A stretch of DNA of 64,000 nucleotides from the NCBI GenBank assembly GCA_030682835.1, contig JAUXNG010000063.1:44094-108093 (forward strand), written 5' to 3'. Positions 1 through 9,824 of the stretch are shown here, in pieces; position 1 is the first letter of the stretch; the number at the start of each line of letters is the position of its first letter. Both the position numbers and the translations under genes were made by a program. The notes beneath the pieces were generated by a model, which worked only from the letters and a program-made list of their open reading frames with translations, was not told the origin of the DNA and made no database searches. Origin of the DNA: Hydrogenophaga sp. Its GTDB lineage: Bacteria; Pseudomonadota; Gammaproteobacteria; Burkholderiales; Burkholderiaceae_C.

Positions 1-47
1 TCCTGCGCATGCGAAGCCGCCTCAGGCCGGCTAAGCTCGCGGCCCAG

Positions 48-776
48 ATGAATACCTTTTCCGACAGCGTGGCCACCGCGCTGCAACTGATCCTCTCGGG
101 CGACCCGGGCCTGTGGGCGGTGGTGCTGCGCTCGCTCGCGGTCAGCGCGCTGGCCTGTGCGCTGGCCTGCGGCTTCGGCCTGGTGTTGGGCGCATGGCTG
201 GCGGTGGCCCGCTTTGCGGGGCGGGGTGCCGTGCTCACGCTGCTGAGCACCTTTCTGGCCGTGCCGTCGGTGGTGGTGGGCCTGGTGGTCTATCTGCTGC
301 TGTCGCGCTCCGGGCCGCTGGGTTTTCTGGGCTGGCTGTTCAGCTTCCAGGCCATGGTGCTGGCGCAGACGGTGCTGGTGCTGCCGCTGGTGACCGCGCT
401 CACGCGCCAGGTGGTCGAGGACGCGGACCGCAGCCATGGCGAACAGCTGCAGTCGCTCGGTGCCGGCGCCGTGCTGCGCGGCCTGCTGCTGGCCTGGGAT
501 GAGCGTTACGCGCTGCTCACCGTGCTGATCACTGCATTCGGACGTGCCGTTTCCGAAGTGGGCGCGGTGATGATCGTGGGCGGCAACATCGAAGGCTTCA
601 CGCGGGTGATGACGACTGCCATTGCGCTGGAAACCAGCAAGGGCGACCTGCCGCTGGCACTGGGCCTGGGGCTGGTGCTGCTGGCCGTGGTGCTGGCACT
701 CAATGCGCTGGTGGCGCTGCTGCGCCGCTGGCGCGAGCGGGTGGACGGCTCGGCCGCCGGCATGGTGGCGGCATGA
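48..776 (+). CDS. tupB: Tungstate ABC transporter permease (TupB-like)
   Basis: Hydrophobic permease with EVGAVMIVGGNI..TRVMTTAI motif typical of TupB/ModB-like permeases; followed by ATPase and TupA-like binding protein. Start may lie upstream (ORF opens at 9). Confidence 0.8.
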   Translation: MNTFSDSVATALQLILSGDPGLWAVVLRSLAVSALACALACGFGLVLGAWLAVARFAGRGAVLTLLSTFLAVPSVVVGLVVYLLLSRSGPLGFLGWLFSFQAMVLAQTVLVLPLVTALTRQVVEDADRSHGEQLQSLGAGAVLRGLLLAWDERYALLTVLITAFGRAVSEVGAVMIVGGNIEGFTRVMTTAIALETSKGDLPLALGLGLVLLAVVLALNALVALLRRWRERVDGSAAGMVAA

Positions 777-1534
777 GCGCCCACACTCTGTGCTTTGATC
801 TCCGGGGCGCCAGCGTGCACCTGGGACCCGCCAGGCGGCACGCGGCTCTGGTTGGGGTTGACCTGCGCATCGCGCCCGGCGAACGGGTGGCGCTCGTGGG
901 TGCCAACGGCAGCGGCAAGAGCACGCTGCTGCGCACGCTGCACGGCCTGCAGCGCATCAGCGCTGGCAGCCTGTACAAGGCGCCCGGGCTGCGTGAGGCC
1001 ATGTTGTTCCAGCGCCCCCACATGCTGCGCCTGAGCGTCTGGCGCAACATCGCGCTGGGTGTGTGGCTGCAGGGCGTGCCCTGGTCGCAGGCCCGCGCCC
1101 TGGCGCCGCAGGCGCTGGCGCGCGTGGGCATGGCCCCGCTCGCGGGCCGGCCAGCGCGCGCTCTCTCGGGCGGGCAGCAGCAGCGCCTGGCCCTGGCGCG
1201 CGCCTGGGCGCTGAAGCCCGATGTCTGGCTGCTCGACGAGCCCACTGCCAGCCTGGATCCCCATGCCAAGCGCGAGGTGGAGTCGCTGATTGCCGAATTC
1301 ACCCAGGCGGGCCGCGCAGACGGCCCCGGGGAAGGCGGTCAACGCGCGCAGCCCACCACGCTGGTGTTCAGCAGCCACAACCTGGGCCAGGTCAAACGCC
1401 TGGCCAGCCGGGTGCTGTACCTGGAGCAAGGCCATTTGCTGGCCGATCTGCCGGTGAACGATTTCTTCAACCACGAGCTGCTGCAGGCCCAGTGCCCCGC
1501 AGCCCACCTGTTTGTGAAAGGCGAGGGCCTGTGA
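773..1534 (+). CDS. tupC: Tungstate ABC transporter ATP-binding protein
   Basis: Walker A GANGSGKST, signature LSGGQQQRLALARA, Walker B VWLLDEPTASLD; ATGA overlap with the permease. Confidence 0.82.
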   Translation: MSAHTLCFDLRGASVHLGPARRHAALVGVDLRIAPGERVALVGANGSGKSTLLRTLHGLQRISAGSLYKAPGLREAMLFQRPHMLRLSVWRNIALGVWLQGVPWSQARALAPQALARVGMAPLAGRPARALSGGQQQRLALARAWALKPDVWLLDEPTASLDPHAKREVESLIAEFTQAGRADGPGEGGQRAQPTTLVFSSHNLGQVKRLASRVLYLEQGHLLADLPVNDFFNHELLQAQCPAAHLFVKGEGL

Positions 1535-2364
1535 AACTCCTGCGTTCTTCTGGCTGGCGCACCCGTGCGCTGGGGGTCGCGTTGCTGGGCATGGCCGGCT
1601 GGCTGGGCGCCAGCGCGGCATGGGCCCAGAGCATCGTGGTGGCCTCTACCACCTCCACCGAACAGTCGGGCCTGTTCGGTCACCTGCTGCCCGCTTTCAA
1701 GAAGGCCAGCGGTATCGACGTGAAAGTGGTGGCGCTGGGCACCGGCCAAGCGATCGACATGGCGCGCCGGGGCGATGCCGACGTGCTCTTCGTGCACGAC
1801 CGGGTGGCCGAGGACCGCTTCGTCGCCGATGGCTTTTCTGCCCGGCGCCACGACGTCATGTACAACGACTTTGTGCTGATCGGCCCGAAGGCAGATCCAG
1901 CTGCTGCCCGGGGCAGCGATATCGTGCTGGCATTGAAGAAGATCGCCGCGGCCGGGAGTGCCTTCATCTCGCGCGGCGACAAGAGCGGCACGCACGCCGC
2001 AGAACTGCGCTTCTGGAAGATGACCGGCACCGACGCGAACAAAGGCAGCGGGTACAGGGAATGCGGCTGCGGCATGGGCCCGGCGCTGAACATCGCTGCG
2101 GGCACGGGCGCCTATGTGCTGGCCGACCGCGGCACCTGGCTCAACTTCAAGAACCGCGCCGACATGGTCGTGCTGGTGGAAGGTGACAAACGTCTGTTCA
2201 ACCAGTACGGCGTGATGCTGGTCAGCGCCGTTAAGCACCCGCATGTGAAGACCACCGAAGGCCAGACCTTTGTGGACTGGGTGACTGGCCCGGCTGGGCA
2301 GGCCGTGATTGCGAGCTACAGGATTGGGGGCGAGCAGGTGTTTTTTGGGAATGCGGGGAGGTGA
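1531..2364 (+). CDS. tupA: Tungstate ABC transporter substrate-binding protein
   Basis: Signal peptide then VVASTTSTEQSGLFGHLLPAFKKASGIDVKVVALGTGQAIDMARRGDADVLFVHD, characteristic of TupA; GTG start overlaps tupC stop. Confidence 0.85.
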   Translation: MKLLRSSGWRTRALGVALLGMAGWLGASAAWAQSIVVASTTSTEQSGLFGHLLPAFKKASGIDVKVVALGTGQAIDMARRGDADVLFVHDRVAEDRFVADGFSARRHDVMYNDFVLIGPKADPAAARGSDIVLALKKIAAAGSAFISRGDKSGTHAAELRFWKMTGTDANKGSGYRECGCGMGPALNIAAGTGAYVLADRGTWLNFKNRADMVVLVEGDKRLFNQYGVMLVSAVKHPHVKTTEGQTFVDWVTGPAGQAVIASYRIGGEQVFFGNAGR

Positions 2365-2438
2365 GTGGGGGCGTGTGCGGTCGTCACATTCTTGGATGAG
2401 ATCGGCTGTGGCATGCCGCGTTCACTTTCTATCGCCTT

Positions 2439-3344
2439 TCATTTTGAAACACTGTGACTTCGCAATTCTTCAAGAAGCTTGACGCATGGCCCCGGGAGGA
2501 AGCCAGCCCTTCGGCGGAACGCCGTCAATGTTCTTGTGTTGGTTAGTTCACGAACCGGTAGTGCACGGATATCGTCAGCTTTGCGCTCGGCCCTGTACAT
2601 AGGCTCAGGCATCCAACTCAAAAATCTCGCGTTGGCGACCAAACTCTTGAGAAACAAAACGGATCGAGTTTCCACAACGATGGTCGGCATGCCCATGCCC
2701 TGGGCCGCGAACAGTCGTTGCAGATTGGCATACGGCTCTGTGCCCTTGGGCAGGAAGGCCCAAGGCTCGCGATGGATGTCGGCCAAATAAAGCTCAGACT
2801 TTTGCCGGAGTGGATGGGCCGCAGCAGCAACCACGCCACTGACATCATTCCATCGACAGTCCTTGATGGACACGATCTCTTCGGTGTCGGGGACTTCCAC
2901 GCTGAGCACAAGATCCACGTCGCCGCGAACCAGAAGTTGAGCGAGGTTGTTCCAAACATCTTCGGTGACCTGGACATGCAGGCCCGGCCATTTGGCCATA
3001 ACGTTGGATAACAGATCAGGCAGCACGACGCTTGAAACGCTGGCGATGGCGCCGAGCCTAACCGTGCCTCTGGCCAATCCCCGCATGGCGTCGATTTCTT
3101 CACGAGCGGCTCGTGCGTCGTGCTGCAGCAGCTTGGCATGGGGCAGCAGCGCCCGGCCGATGTCGGTCAGCATCATCCCCCTGGTATGGCGCTCAAAAAG
3201 CGGGGCACCCACGCTCTCTTCTAAGCGTCGGATAGACCGGCTTAGCGCAGGCTGGGTCAAGTTCAGACCCATGGCGGCACGCCCAAGGCTGCCGGCCTCG
3301 GCCACCACCGCGAAATGCTCTATCTGTGTGAGGTCGTAAGCCAT
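2439..3344 (-). CDS. LysR-family transcriptional regulator
   Basis: N-terminal HTH MAYDLTQIEHFAVVAEAGSLGRAAMGLNLTQPALSRSIRRLEE; divergent from the aldolase gene. Confidence 0.88.
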   Translation of the reverse strand: MAYDLTQIEHFAVVAEAGSLGRAAMGLNLTQPALSRSIRRLEESVGAPLFERHTRGMMLTDIGRALLPHAKLLQHDARAAREEIDAMRGLARGTVRLGAIASVSSVVLPDLLSNVMAKWPGLHVQVTEDVWNNLAQLLVRGDVDLVLSVEVPDTEEIVSIKDCRWNDVSGVVAAAAHPLRQKSELYLADIHREPWAFLPKGTEPYANLQRLFAAQGMGMPTIVVETRSVLFLKSLVANARFLSWMPEPMYRAERKADDIRALPVRELTNTRTLTAFRRRAGFLPGPCVKLLEELRSHSVSK

Positions 3345-3479
3345 GCACAAAGGTAATGACTTTTCACAATAAAAGCAATTTTCCGTTTGGCTTCGGCTTT
3401 GCATACTCCCGCTCTTCAAAGACCGGATTTCGCCGACGCGGCGTCGGCCACATCCAAATTTTCACGACAGGAGAATCCC

Positions 3480-4268
3480 ATGTTGGACAACGACGCATTG
3501 ATGCAGTTGCTGCAAGAGCGCAAGCAGATCAAGACTCAAGTCAGCGCTGAGGAATGGCAGGCCCGTGTTGACTTGGCTGCCTGCTATCGCCTGATCGCTC
3601 ATTTCAGGATGACGGACTGGATATACAACCACATCTCGGTTCGAGTTCCCGGCTCACATGAACACTACCTGATCAATCCTTTTGGCCTCCTCTACGAAGA
3701 AATCACGGCCTCCAGCCTAGTCAAGGTGGATGTCAATGGCCGTCTCGTCGAGGATGTGGCTCTGGAGGTCAACCCGGCAGCTTTTGTCATACACGGTGCC
3801 ATTCATCAGGCGCGGCCTGAAATCGAATGCGTTTTACACACGCATACGCGCGCCGGCGTAGGGGTCGCCGCTCAGGTGCAGGGCCTGCTTCCCATCTCCC
3901 AGCATGCCTTCAAGGTCTACGACCGCATTGCCTATCATGACTTTGAGGGCATCGCATTGGACCTGGACGAGCAGAAAAGGCTGGTCGCTGACATCGGTTC
4001 CAAGGACGTGCTTATCCTGCGCAACCACGGACTGCTCACCATGGGGCGTTCAGTACGCGAGGCATTCGAGCTGATGTACTACCTTGAGCGAGCCTGCGAA
4101 ATCCAGCTCGCTGCGCTGGCTGGCAAGAGCGAGGTCATCATTCCCTCCTCATCCGTCTGTCAGCGCACCTGCGAACAGTTTGGTAATGACAGCAGTTACG
4201 TGAAGGGACGCGACTGGCAAGCGTTGCTGCGCCTGCTGGATCGCACCGACCCGTCCTACAGGGATTGA
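3480..4268 (+). CDS. Class II aldolase/adducin family protein
   Basis: NHISVRVPG, HTHTRAGVGVAA, RNHGLLTMG metal-site motifs. Confidence 0.85.
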   Translation: MLDNDALMQLLQERKQIKTQVSAEEWQARVDLAACYRLIAHFRMTDWIYNHISVRVPGSHEHYLINPFGLLYEEITASSLVKVDVNGRLVEDVALEVNPAAFVIHGAIHQARPEIECVLHTHTRAGVGVAAQVQGLLPISQHAFKVYDRIAYHDFEGIALDLDEQKRLVADIGSKDVLILRNHGLLTMGRSVREAFELMYYLERACEIQLAALAGKSEVIIPSSSVCQRTCEQFGNDSSYVKGRDWQALLRLLDRTDPSYRD

Positions 4269-4503
4269 ACTGACCGGCGGGTACAGAGTCGAGTTGCTGA
4301 CCCTGGTTTGACTCAGCAACTCAAGACGGTCTGAACATGGCGCTCCACGCCATCGGTAAGACGCTCCATCCAGAACTGACGGACAACGAGAGTGCCCCTG
4401 GTGTCAAGGGCCGGCTTTCCATGGGAACTTCGTCTGTGATCTGGAGACTGCTTCTGGCCGATACCCGTCCAATCACATCACGACCAAGGTTCGCAATCGC
4501 CCC

Positions 4504-4926
4504 TCAAGGCTTGATATACCCATACTGCTCGCGAAACTGCAGCTGGCCGATGCGGACCACGCCTGACGGGGTGAAGGCGGCGTCCATCACGAACTGGTCC
4601 TTTTTCAGGTTCATGGCGCGCAGGGTGAGTTCGCACATCTCGAACTTCACGCCCCGGGCCACCAGGTCGGAGATCAGCGGGCCGTAGTCGATGTTGGCAT
4701 TCTTCTTGTCTTTGGCGCCCTCCATCAGGAAGTGCACGCCGTCGCCCAGCGCCACTGCGACGATTTGCGTGTTGGGCGCGGTGTCCAGGTAGTTGCGCAG
4801 CGTGCGCAGACCGGCGGTGGCCTGGGTGTCGCTGTTGTCGAAGTGGTAGACCACTTTGTCCTGCGCCATGGCGGCGCCCATGCTGAGCGTGAGCAGGGTG
4901 CCAGCGATGAATGAACGGATTTTCAT
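4504..4926 (-). CDS. Exported DsrE-like family protein
   Basis: Signal peptide MKIRSFIAGTLLTLSMGAAMAQ; body resembles DsrE/F-like domain (VVYHFDNSDTQATAGLRTLRNYLD). Confidence 0.6.
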   Translation of the reverse strand: MKIRSFIAGTLLTLSMGAAMAQDKVVYHFDNSDTQATAGLRTLRNYLDTAPNTQIVAVALGDGVHFLMEGAKDKKNANIDYGPLISDLVARGVKFEMCELTLRAMNLKKDQFVMDAAFTPSGVVRIGQLQFREQYGYIKP

Positions 4927-5119
4927 ACGGGTCTCCTTGATGTGGTGGGGTGTGATGGCGGCAGGCCTGTTGACCGGGGGCGCATGGTACTGCGCGGGGC
5001 CTGCATGGCGTGCACGCACACCGAAGACCCACGAGGCCACACGGGCATGGCGGCATCGCCCATGGGCAAGCGGGCTGCCTGTCACTTGTGCACGGTGGTG
5101 CCGTACCGTGTTGCCACAC

Positions 5120-5138
5120 TGTTCCCTGCGCGGGACAA
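5120..5138. promoter_or_regulatory. Imperfect palindrome TGTTCCC-N5-GGGACAA, candidate activator site upstream of aldehyde dehydrogenase
   Basis: Read directly; about 65-80 bp upstream of the GG-N10-GT element at 5202. Confidence 0.35.
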
Positions 5139-5201
5139 TTGTTTAGCGCTGATGTGTCAATAAAGAGAGCAATCTACCCAATAAATGCCGCCGTTTGCAG
5201 G

Positions 5202-5216
5202 TGGCACGGATGTTGT
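5202..5216 (+). promoter_or_regulatory. Candidate sigma54 promoter TGGCACGGATGTTGT
   Basis: Matches TGGCACG-N4-TTGC except TTGT; about 60 bp upstream of ALDH ATG. Confidence 0.6.
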
Positions 5217-5277
5217 GAATAGAGAAGCAGCCGCTCTGGCTTTCTTCTTTTCTCACCATCCTCAGAGGACGACACAC

Positions 5278-6798
5278 ATGCTGTACGCTGCACCCGGCAA
5301 CCCCGACGCCAAGATCGCCTACCAGTCCCGCTACAACAACTTCATTGGTGGCCAGTGGGTCGCACCGGTGAAGGGACAGTATTTCAACGTGATCTCCCCG
5401 GTGAACGGGCAGGTCTACACCCAGGTGGCGCGTTCCACGGCCGAAGACGTGGAGCTTGCACTGGATGCAGCCCACGCCGCCGCTGCCAGCTGGGGCAAGA
5501 CCTCGCCGACGGAGCGGTCCAACCTGCTGCTGAAGATTGCCGACCGCCTGGAGGCGAACCTGGAACTGCTGGCCTACGCCGAGACGGTGGACAACGGCAA
5601 GCCGATCCGCGAAACGCTCAACGCCGACATTCCGCTGGCCATTGACCACTTCCGCTATTTCGCGGGCTGCGTGCGGGCCGAGGAGGGCGGCATCAGCGAG
5701 ATCGACGGCGATACGGTGGCCTACCACTTCCAGGAGCCGCTGGGTGTGGTGGGTCAGATCATTCCCTGGAATTTCCCCATTCTCATGGCTGCCTGGAAGA
5801 TCCCGCCGGCGCTGGGCGCGGGCAACTGCATCGTGCTCAAGCCGGCCGAGTCGACCCCTGTCAGCATCCTGATCCTGATGGAGCTGATCGCCGACCTGCT
5901 GCCGCCGGGTGTGCTCAACATCGTCAACGGCTATGGCCGTGAGGCCGGCATGCCGCTGGCGACTTCCAAACGCATTGCCAAGATCGCGTTCACGGGCTCC
6001 ACCAGCACCGGCCGCGTGATCGCGCAGGCCGCGGCCAACAACCTGATTCCGGCCACGCTGGAACTGGGCGGCAAATCGCCCAACATCTTCTTCGCCGACA
6101 TCATGGACAAGGACGACGCGTTCCTGGACAAGGCGATTGAAGGCCTGGTGCTGTTCGCGTTCAACCAGGGTGAGGTATGCACCTGCCCCAGCCGTGCGCT
6201 GATCCAGGAGAGCATTTACGAACGGTTCATGGAGCGGGTGCTCAAGCGCGTGGCCGCCATCAAGATGGGCAGCCCGCTCGACACCGACACCATGATGGGC
6301 GCACAGGCCTCGAAAGAGCAGCTCTCGAAGATCCTGTCGTACCTGGAACTGGGCCGGGCTGAAGGCGCGCAGGTGCTCATTGGTGGCGAGCAGGCACAGA
6401 TGGGCAACGAGCTCAACGGTGGCTACTACGTGCAGCCGACGCTGTTCAAAGGCCACAACAAGATGCGCATCTTCCAGGAAGAAATCTTCGGCCCGGTGCT
6501 GGCGGTGACCACGTTCAAGGATGAGGCCGAGGCCCTGGAGATGGCCAACGACACCTTGTATGGCCTGGGCGCCGGCGTGTGGACGCGCAACGGCAACCTG
6601 GCCTACCGCATGGGCCGGGCCATCAAGGCCGGCCGGGTCTGGACCAACTGCTACCACGCCTACCCGGCCCACGCTGCATTCGGCGGGTACAAGGAGTCCG
6701 GCGTGGGTCGCGAGAACCACAAGGCGATGCTCGGTCACTACCAGCAGACCAAGAACCTGCTGGTGAGTTACAGCGAGAACAAGCTGGGCTTTTTCTGA
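5278..6798 (+). CDS. NAD-dependent aldehyde dehydrogenase (ExaC/AcoD-type)
   Basis: [36 protein letters not shown] start, [21 protein letters not shown] catalytic Cys region. Confidence 0.92.
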   Translation: MLYAAPGNPDAKIAYQSRYNNFIGGQWVAPVKGQYFNVISPVNGQVYTQVARSTAEDVELALDAAHAAAASWGKTSPTERSNLLLKIADRLEANLELLAYAETVDNGKPIRETLNADIPLAIDHFRYFAGCVRAEEGGISEIDGDTVAYHFQEPLGVVGQIIPWNFPILMAAWKIPPALGAGNCIVLKPAESTPVSILILMELIADLLPPGVLNIVNGYGREAGMPLATSKRIAKIAFTGSTSTGRVIAQAAANNLIPATLELGGKSPNIFFADIMDKDDAFLDKAIEGLVLFAFNQGEVCTCPSRALIQESIYERFMERVLKRVAAIKMGSPLDTDTMMGAQASKEQLSKILSYLELGRAEGAQVLIGGEQAQMGNELNGGYYVQPTLFKGHNKMRIFQEEIFGPVLAVTTFKDEAEALEMANDTLYGLGAGVWTRNGNLAYRMGRAIKAGRVWTNCYHAYPAHAAFGGYKESGVGRENHKAMLGHYQQTKNLLVSYSENKLGFF

Positions 6799-6805
6799 CG
6801 GGCAG

Positions 6806-6834
6806 GCTGCGCCGTCCCGTGGGCGCGGCGCAGC
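6806..6834. terminator. Hairpin GCTGCGCCG-N11-CGGCGCAGC after aldehyde dehydrogenase
   Basis: 9-bp perfect stem just after the stop codon; no clear U tract. Confidence 0.4.
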
Positions 6835-6873
6835 AGCTGTTCCATTCCAGAGCAACTGCGTTGCCACCGGGGT

Positions 6874-6888
6874 GGCATGGAACTTGTA
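6874..6888 (+). promoter_or_regulatory. Candidate sigma54 promoter TGGCATGGAACTTGT
   Basis: GG-N10-GT element upstream of the TonB receptor. Confidence 0.45.
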
Positions 6889-6945
6889 GCATGGGGCAGC
6901 GATGCAACAGACCGGCCCCAACCGGTCGCCCCACGGAGACAAGCC

Positions 6946-9036
6946 ATGCCCCATCCTCACCGCCCGATCCTGCGCCCGCTGAATGCCGCCTTGCTGCTGG
7001 CGCTGGCGGGCCCCGCGGGCGCCCAATCCTTGCAGGAGGTGGTGATCAGCGCCAACCGGCAGGAGCAGCAGAGCTTTGACGCGCCCGCTTCCATTCAGGC
7101 CGTGGGTCAGGACGTGATAGAGGCCGCCGGGCCGCGCGTGAACCTGTCCGAATCCCTCAACCGGGTGCCGGGCATCACGGTGCTGAACCGGCAGAACTAC
7201 GCGCAGGACCTGCAGTTGTCCATCCGCGGCTCGGGCTCGCGCTCACCTTTCGGCATCCGTGGCGCGCGGCTCATCGTGGACGGCATTCCGGCCACCATGC
7301 CCGACGGCCAAGGCCAGGCCTCCACCATCAGCCTGCCGTCTGCCCAGCGCATCGAGGTGCTGCGTGGCCCCCTGGCCCAGTTGTACGGCAACTCGGCCGG
7401 TGGCGTGGTGCAGGTGTTCACCGCCGACGGCCCCGAGCGGCCCGAGCTGCGCACGAGTGTGGACCTCGGTCCCCATGGCCTGCGCCGCTACGGCATGCAG
7501 CTGGGCGGCCAGAGCGGGTCGCTCAACTACCTGATCGACCACAGCGACTTTGCCACCGACGGCTGGCGGGTGAACAGTGCCGCCAAGCGCCAGCACACCA
7601 ACGCCAAGCTGCGCTGGCAGGCCAGCGAGGCCACGCGCGTCACACTCGTGGCCAACGTGTTCGACCAGCCGGTCTCCGGCGATCCGCTGGGGCTCACACG
7701 CGAGCAGTTCGAGGCCGACCCACGGCAGGCCGTGGCCAACTCGACCTTGTACAAGGCGGGCAAGGACGTCTCGCAGAGCCAGCTCGGTCTGGTGGTGGAC
7801 CACAAGCTGGACGCTCGCAGTGACGTCAGCGCGCGCGTCTATGCCGGCCAGCGCGATCTGGACAACCGGCTCTCGATTCCGCTGACGGCCCAGATGGCGG
7901 CCACGGCGGCGGGTGGCGTTGTGCAGCTTGACCGCCACTACAGCGGCACCGGACTGCGCTACACGCGGCGCCTGCCGGTGGGCGAAGGGCAGATTCAGCT
8001 GACGACCGGGCTGGACCATGAACGCATGAGCGAGCGCCGCCAGGGTTTCATCAACAATCTGGGTGCGCAAGGCATGCTCAAACGCGACGAGGACGACAGC
8101 GTGCACAGCACCGGCCTGTACGCCCAGGCCGACTGGGCCATCAACGCGGCGTGGAGCGCCGTGGCGGGCCTGCGCGCGAACCAGGTGGATTTCCGCGTAC
8201 AGGATTTCTACATCCGTCCCGACAATCCCGACGACAGCGGCCGAGCCCGCTTCAGCGCCACCAACCCGGTGCTGGGCCTCACCCACCACCTGAATGCGGA
8301 TACCAACGTGTATGCCAACGTGGGCAAGGGATTCGAGACGCCCACCTTCACCGAGATTGCGTACACGAGCACCGGCAGTGGCCCCAACCTGGGCTTGCGC
8401 TCGGCCCGCAGCACGCACGCAGAGGTCGGCGTCAAGACCCGGATCGCCGAAGGGCAGCGCCTGGACGCAGCGCTGTTCCATATTGGCAGCCGCGATGAAA
8501 TCGTGGTGGCCTCCAGCAGCGGGGGGCGCACCGTCTACACCAACGCCGGCCGGACCCGGCGCTCGGGGGTGGAGGTGGCGCACAGTGCGCAATGGACACC
8601 CGAGTGGCGCACACACCTGGCCTTGTCAACGCTGAACGCCCGGTTTGCCGAGGCCTTCACCAGCAGCAGCGGTGCCGTGGTGTCGGCGCGCAACCGCATT
8701 CCCGGTACGGTGGATCGTGCGGTGTTTGCCGAGCTGGCCTGGGCGCCGCGCGCCTGGTCGGGATTCACCGCGGCGCTGGAACTGGTGCACCAGGGCAGCA
8801 TGGCGGTGGACGACCTCAACAGCGACCGCACCGCGTCGGCCACCGTGTGGAACCTGCGGCTGGGCTGGGAACAGCAGCTGGGCGCCTGGCGCCTGCGCGA
8901 GACGCTGCGCATCGACAACCTGGGCGACAAGGCCTACATCGGCTCGGTGATCGCCAACGACGGCAACCGGCGCTATTTCGAGCCAGCGCCCGGGCGCCAG
9001 TGGGGCCTGGGGGTCACGGCCACCTACCGCTTCTGA
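6946..9036 (+). CDS. TonB-dependent outer-membrane receptor
   Basis: Signal peptide, plug domain (SLNRVPGITVLNRQNYAQDLQLSIRGSGSRSPFGIRGARLIVDGIPATMPDGQG), C-terminal aromatic TYRF. Confidence 0.9.
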   Translation: MPHPHRPILRPLNAALLLALAGPAGAQSLQEVVISANRQEQQSFDAPASIQAVGQDVIEAAGPRVNLSESLNRVPGITVLNRQNYAQDLQLSIRGSGSRSPFGIRGARLIVDGIPATMPDGQGQASTISLPSAQRIEVLRGPLAQLYGNSAGGVVQVFTADGPERPELRTSVDLGPHGLRRYGMQLGGQSGSLNYLIDHSDFATDGWRVNSAAKRQHTNAKLRWQASEATRVTLVANVFDQPVSGDPLGLTREQFEADPRQAVANSTLYKAGKDVSQSQLGLVVDHKLDARSDVSARVYAGQRDLDNRLSIPLTAQMAATAAGGVVQLDRHYSGTGLRYTRRLPVGEGQIQLTTGLDHERMSERRQGFINNLGAQGMLKRDEDDSVHSTGLYAQADWAINAAWSAVAGLRANQVDFRVQDFYIRPDNPDDSGRARFSATNPVLGLTHHLNADTNVYANVGKGFETPTFTEIAYTSTGSGPNLGLRSARSTHAEVGVKTRIAEGQRLDAALFHIGSRDEIVVASSSGGRTVYTNAGRTRRSGVEVAHSAQWTPEWRTHLALSTLNARFAEAFTSSSGAVVSARNRIPGTVDRAVFAELAWAPRAWSGFTAALELVHQGSMAVDDLNSDRTASATVWNLRLGWEQQLGAWRLRETLRIDNLGDKAYIGSVIANDGNRRYFEPAPGRQWGLGVTATYRF

Positions 9037-9086
9037 CGTGTGAGGGGCCGTTCGGGGTGAGCGGCGCTTTCCGGCACCGCCGGGGT

Positions 9087-9824
9087 TTACAGCCCGGGCT
9101 TCTGCAGCGCCCGCAACACCTCGGTCTGGAAGTCCGGGCCTTCGGCTGCGGCCATGAAATCTTCGATGCGGCCGTCGAAGCGCACCGTGCCCTGGTGCAG
9201 CAGCATCAGGCGGTCGGCGGTCTTCACTTCTTCGATCAGGTGCGTGGCCCACAGCACGGCCAGGCCGCGTGACTGGCACAGCCCGCGCACGCTCTCCAGC
9301 AGCTGCTGGCGCGAGGCCGGGTCCAGGCCCACCGTGGCCTCGTCCATCAGCAGCACGCGCGGCTCGTGCAGCAGGGCCCGCACCAGCTCCACCTTGCGGC
9401 GCGTGCCGCCCGAGAGGCTGCGCACCGTGGCGCCGGCCTGGTCGGCCAGCCCCACTGCGCTCAGGCCGTCGCCGATTCGCTGGCGCGCCAGGCTGCGGGG
9501 CAGGCCGTGCAGGTCGGTGTGGAACAGCAGGTTGGCCATCACCGTGAGGTCGAGATCCAGGGCGCTCTGCTGGAACACCACGCCCAGCGCGGCCAGGGCG
9601 CGGCTTGGGTGCTGCTGCATGTCGTGCCCGGCCACCTGCACGCTGCCCTGATCCGGGCTGAACAGGCCGGTGAGCAATTGGAGCAGGGTCGATTTGCCGG
9701 CGCCGTTGGGGCCCAGCAGGGCGAGCATCTCGCCCGCGCGCAGCGACACGCTCACCCCCTTCAGCGCGGGCTTGCCCCCGTAGGCTTTGTGCAGGTCGCG
9801 GGCGTTGAGCAGGTCGTCGGTCAT
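9087..9824 (-). CDS. ABC transporter ATP-binding protein (PQQ-dependent alcohol dehydrogenase system type)
   Basis: Walker A GPNGAGKST, LSGGTRRKVELVRAL; located by other PQQ-ABC components. Confidence 0.8.
   Translation of the reverse strand: MTDDLLNARDLHKAYGGKPALKGVSVSLRAGEMLALLGPNGAGKSTLLQLLTGLFSPDQGSVQVAGHDMQQHPSRALAALGVVFQQSALDLDLTVMANLLFHTDLHGLPRSLARQRIGDGLSAVGLADQAGATVRSLSGGTRRKVELVRALLHEPRVLLMDEATVGLDPASRQQLLESVRGLCQSRGLAVLWATHLIEEVKTADRLMLLHQGTVRFDGRIEDFMAAAEGPDFQTEVLRALQKPGL

Noticed and set aside
5143-7026. 627-aa minus-strand ORF
   Set aside because: Antisense to aldehyde dehydrogenase.
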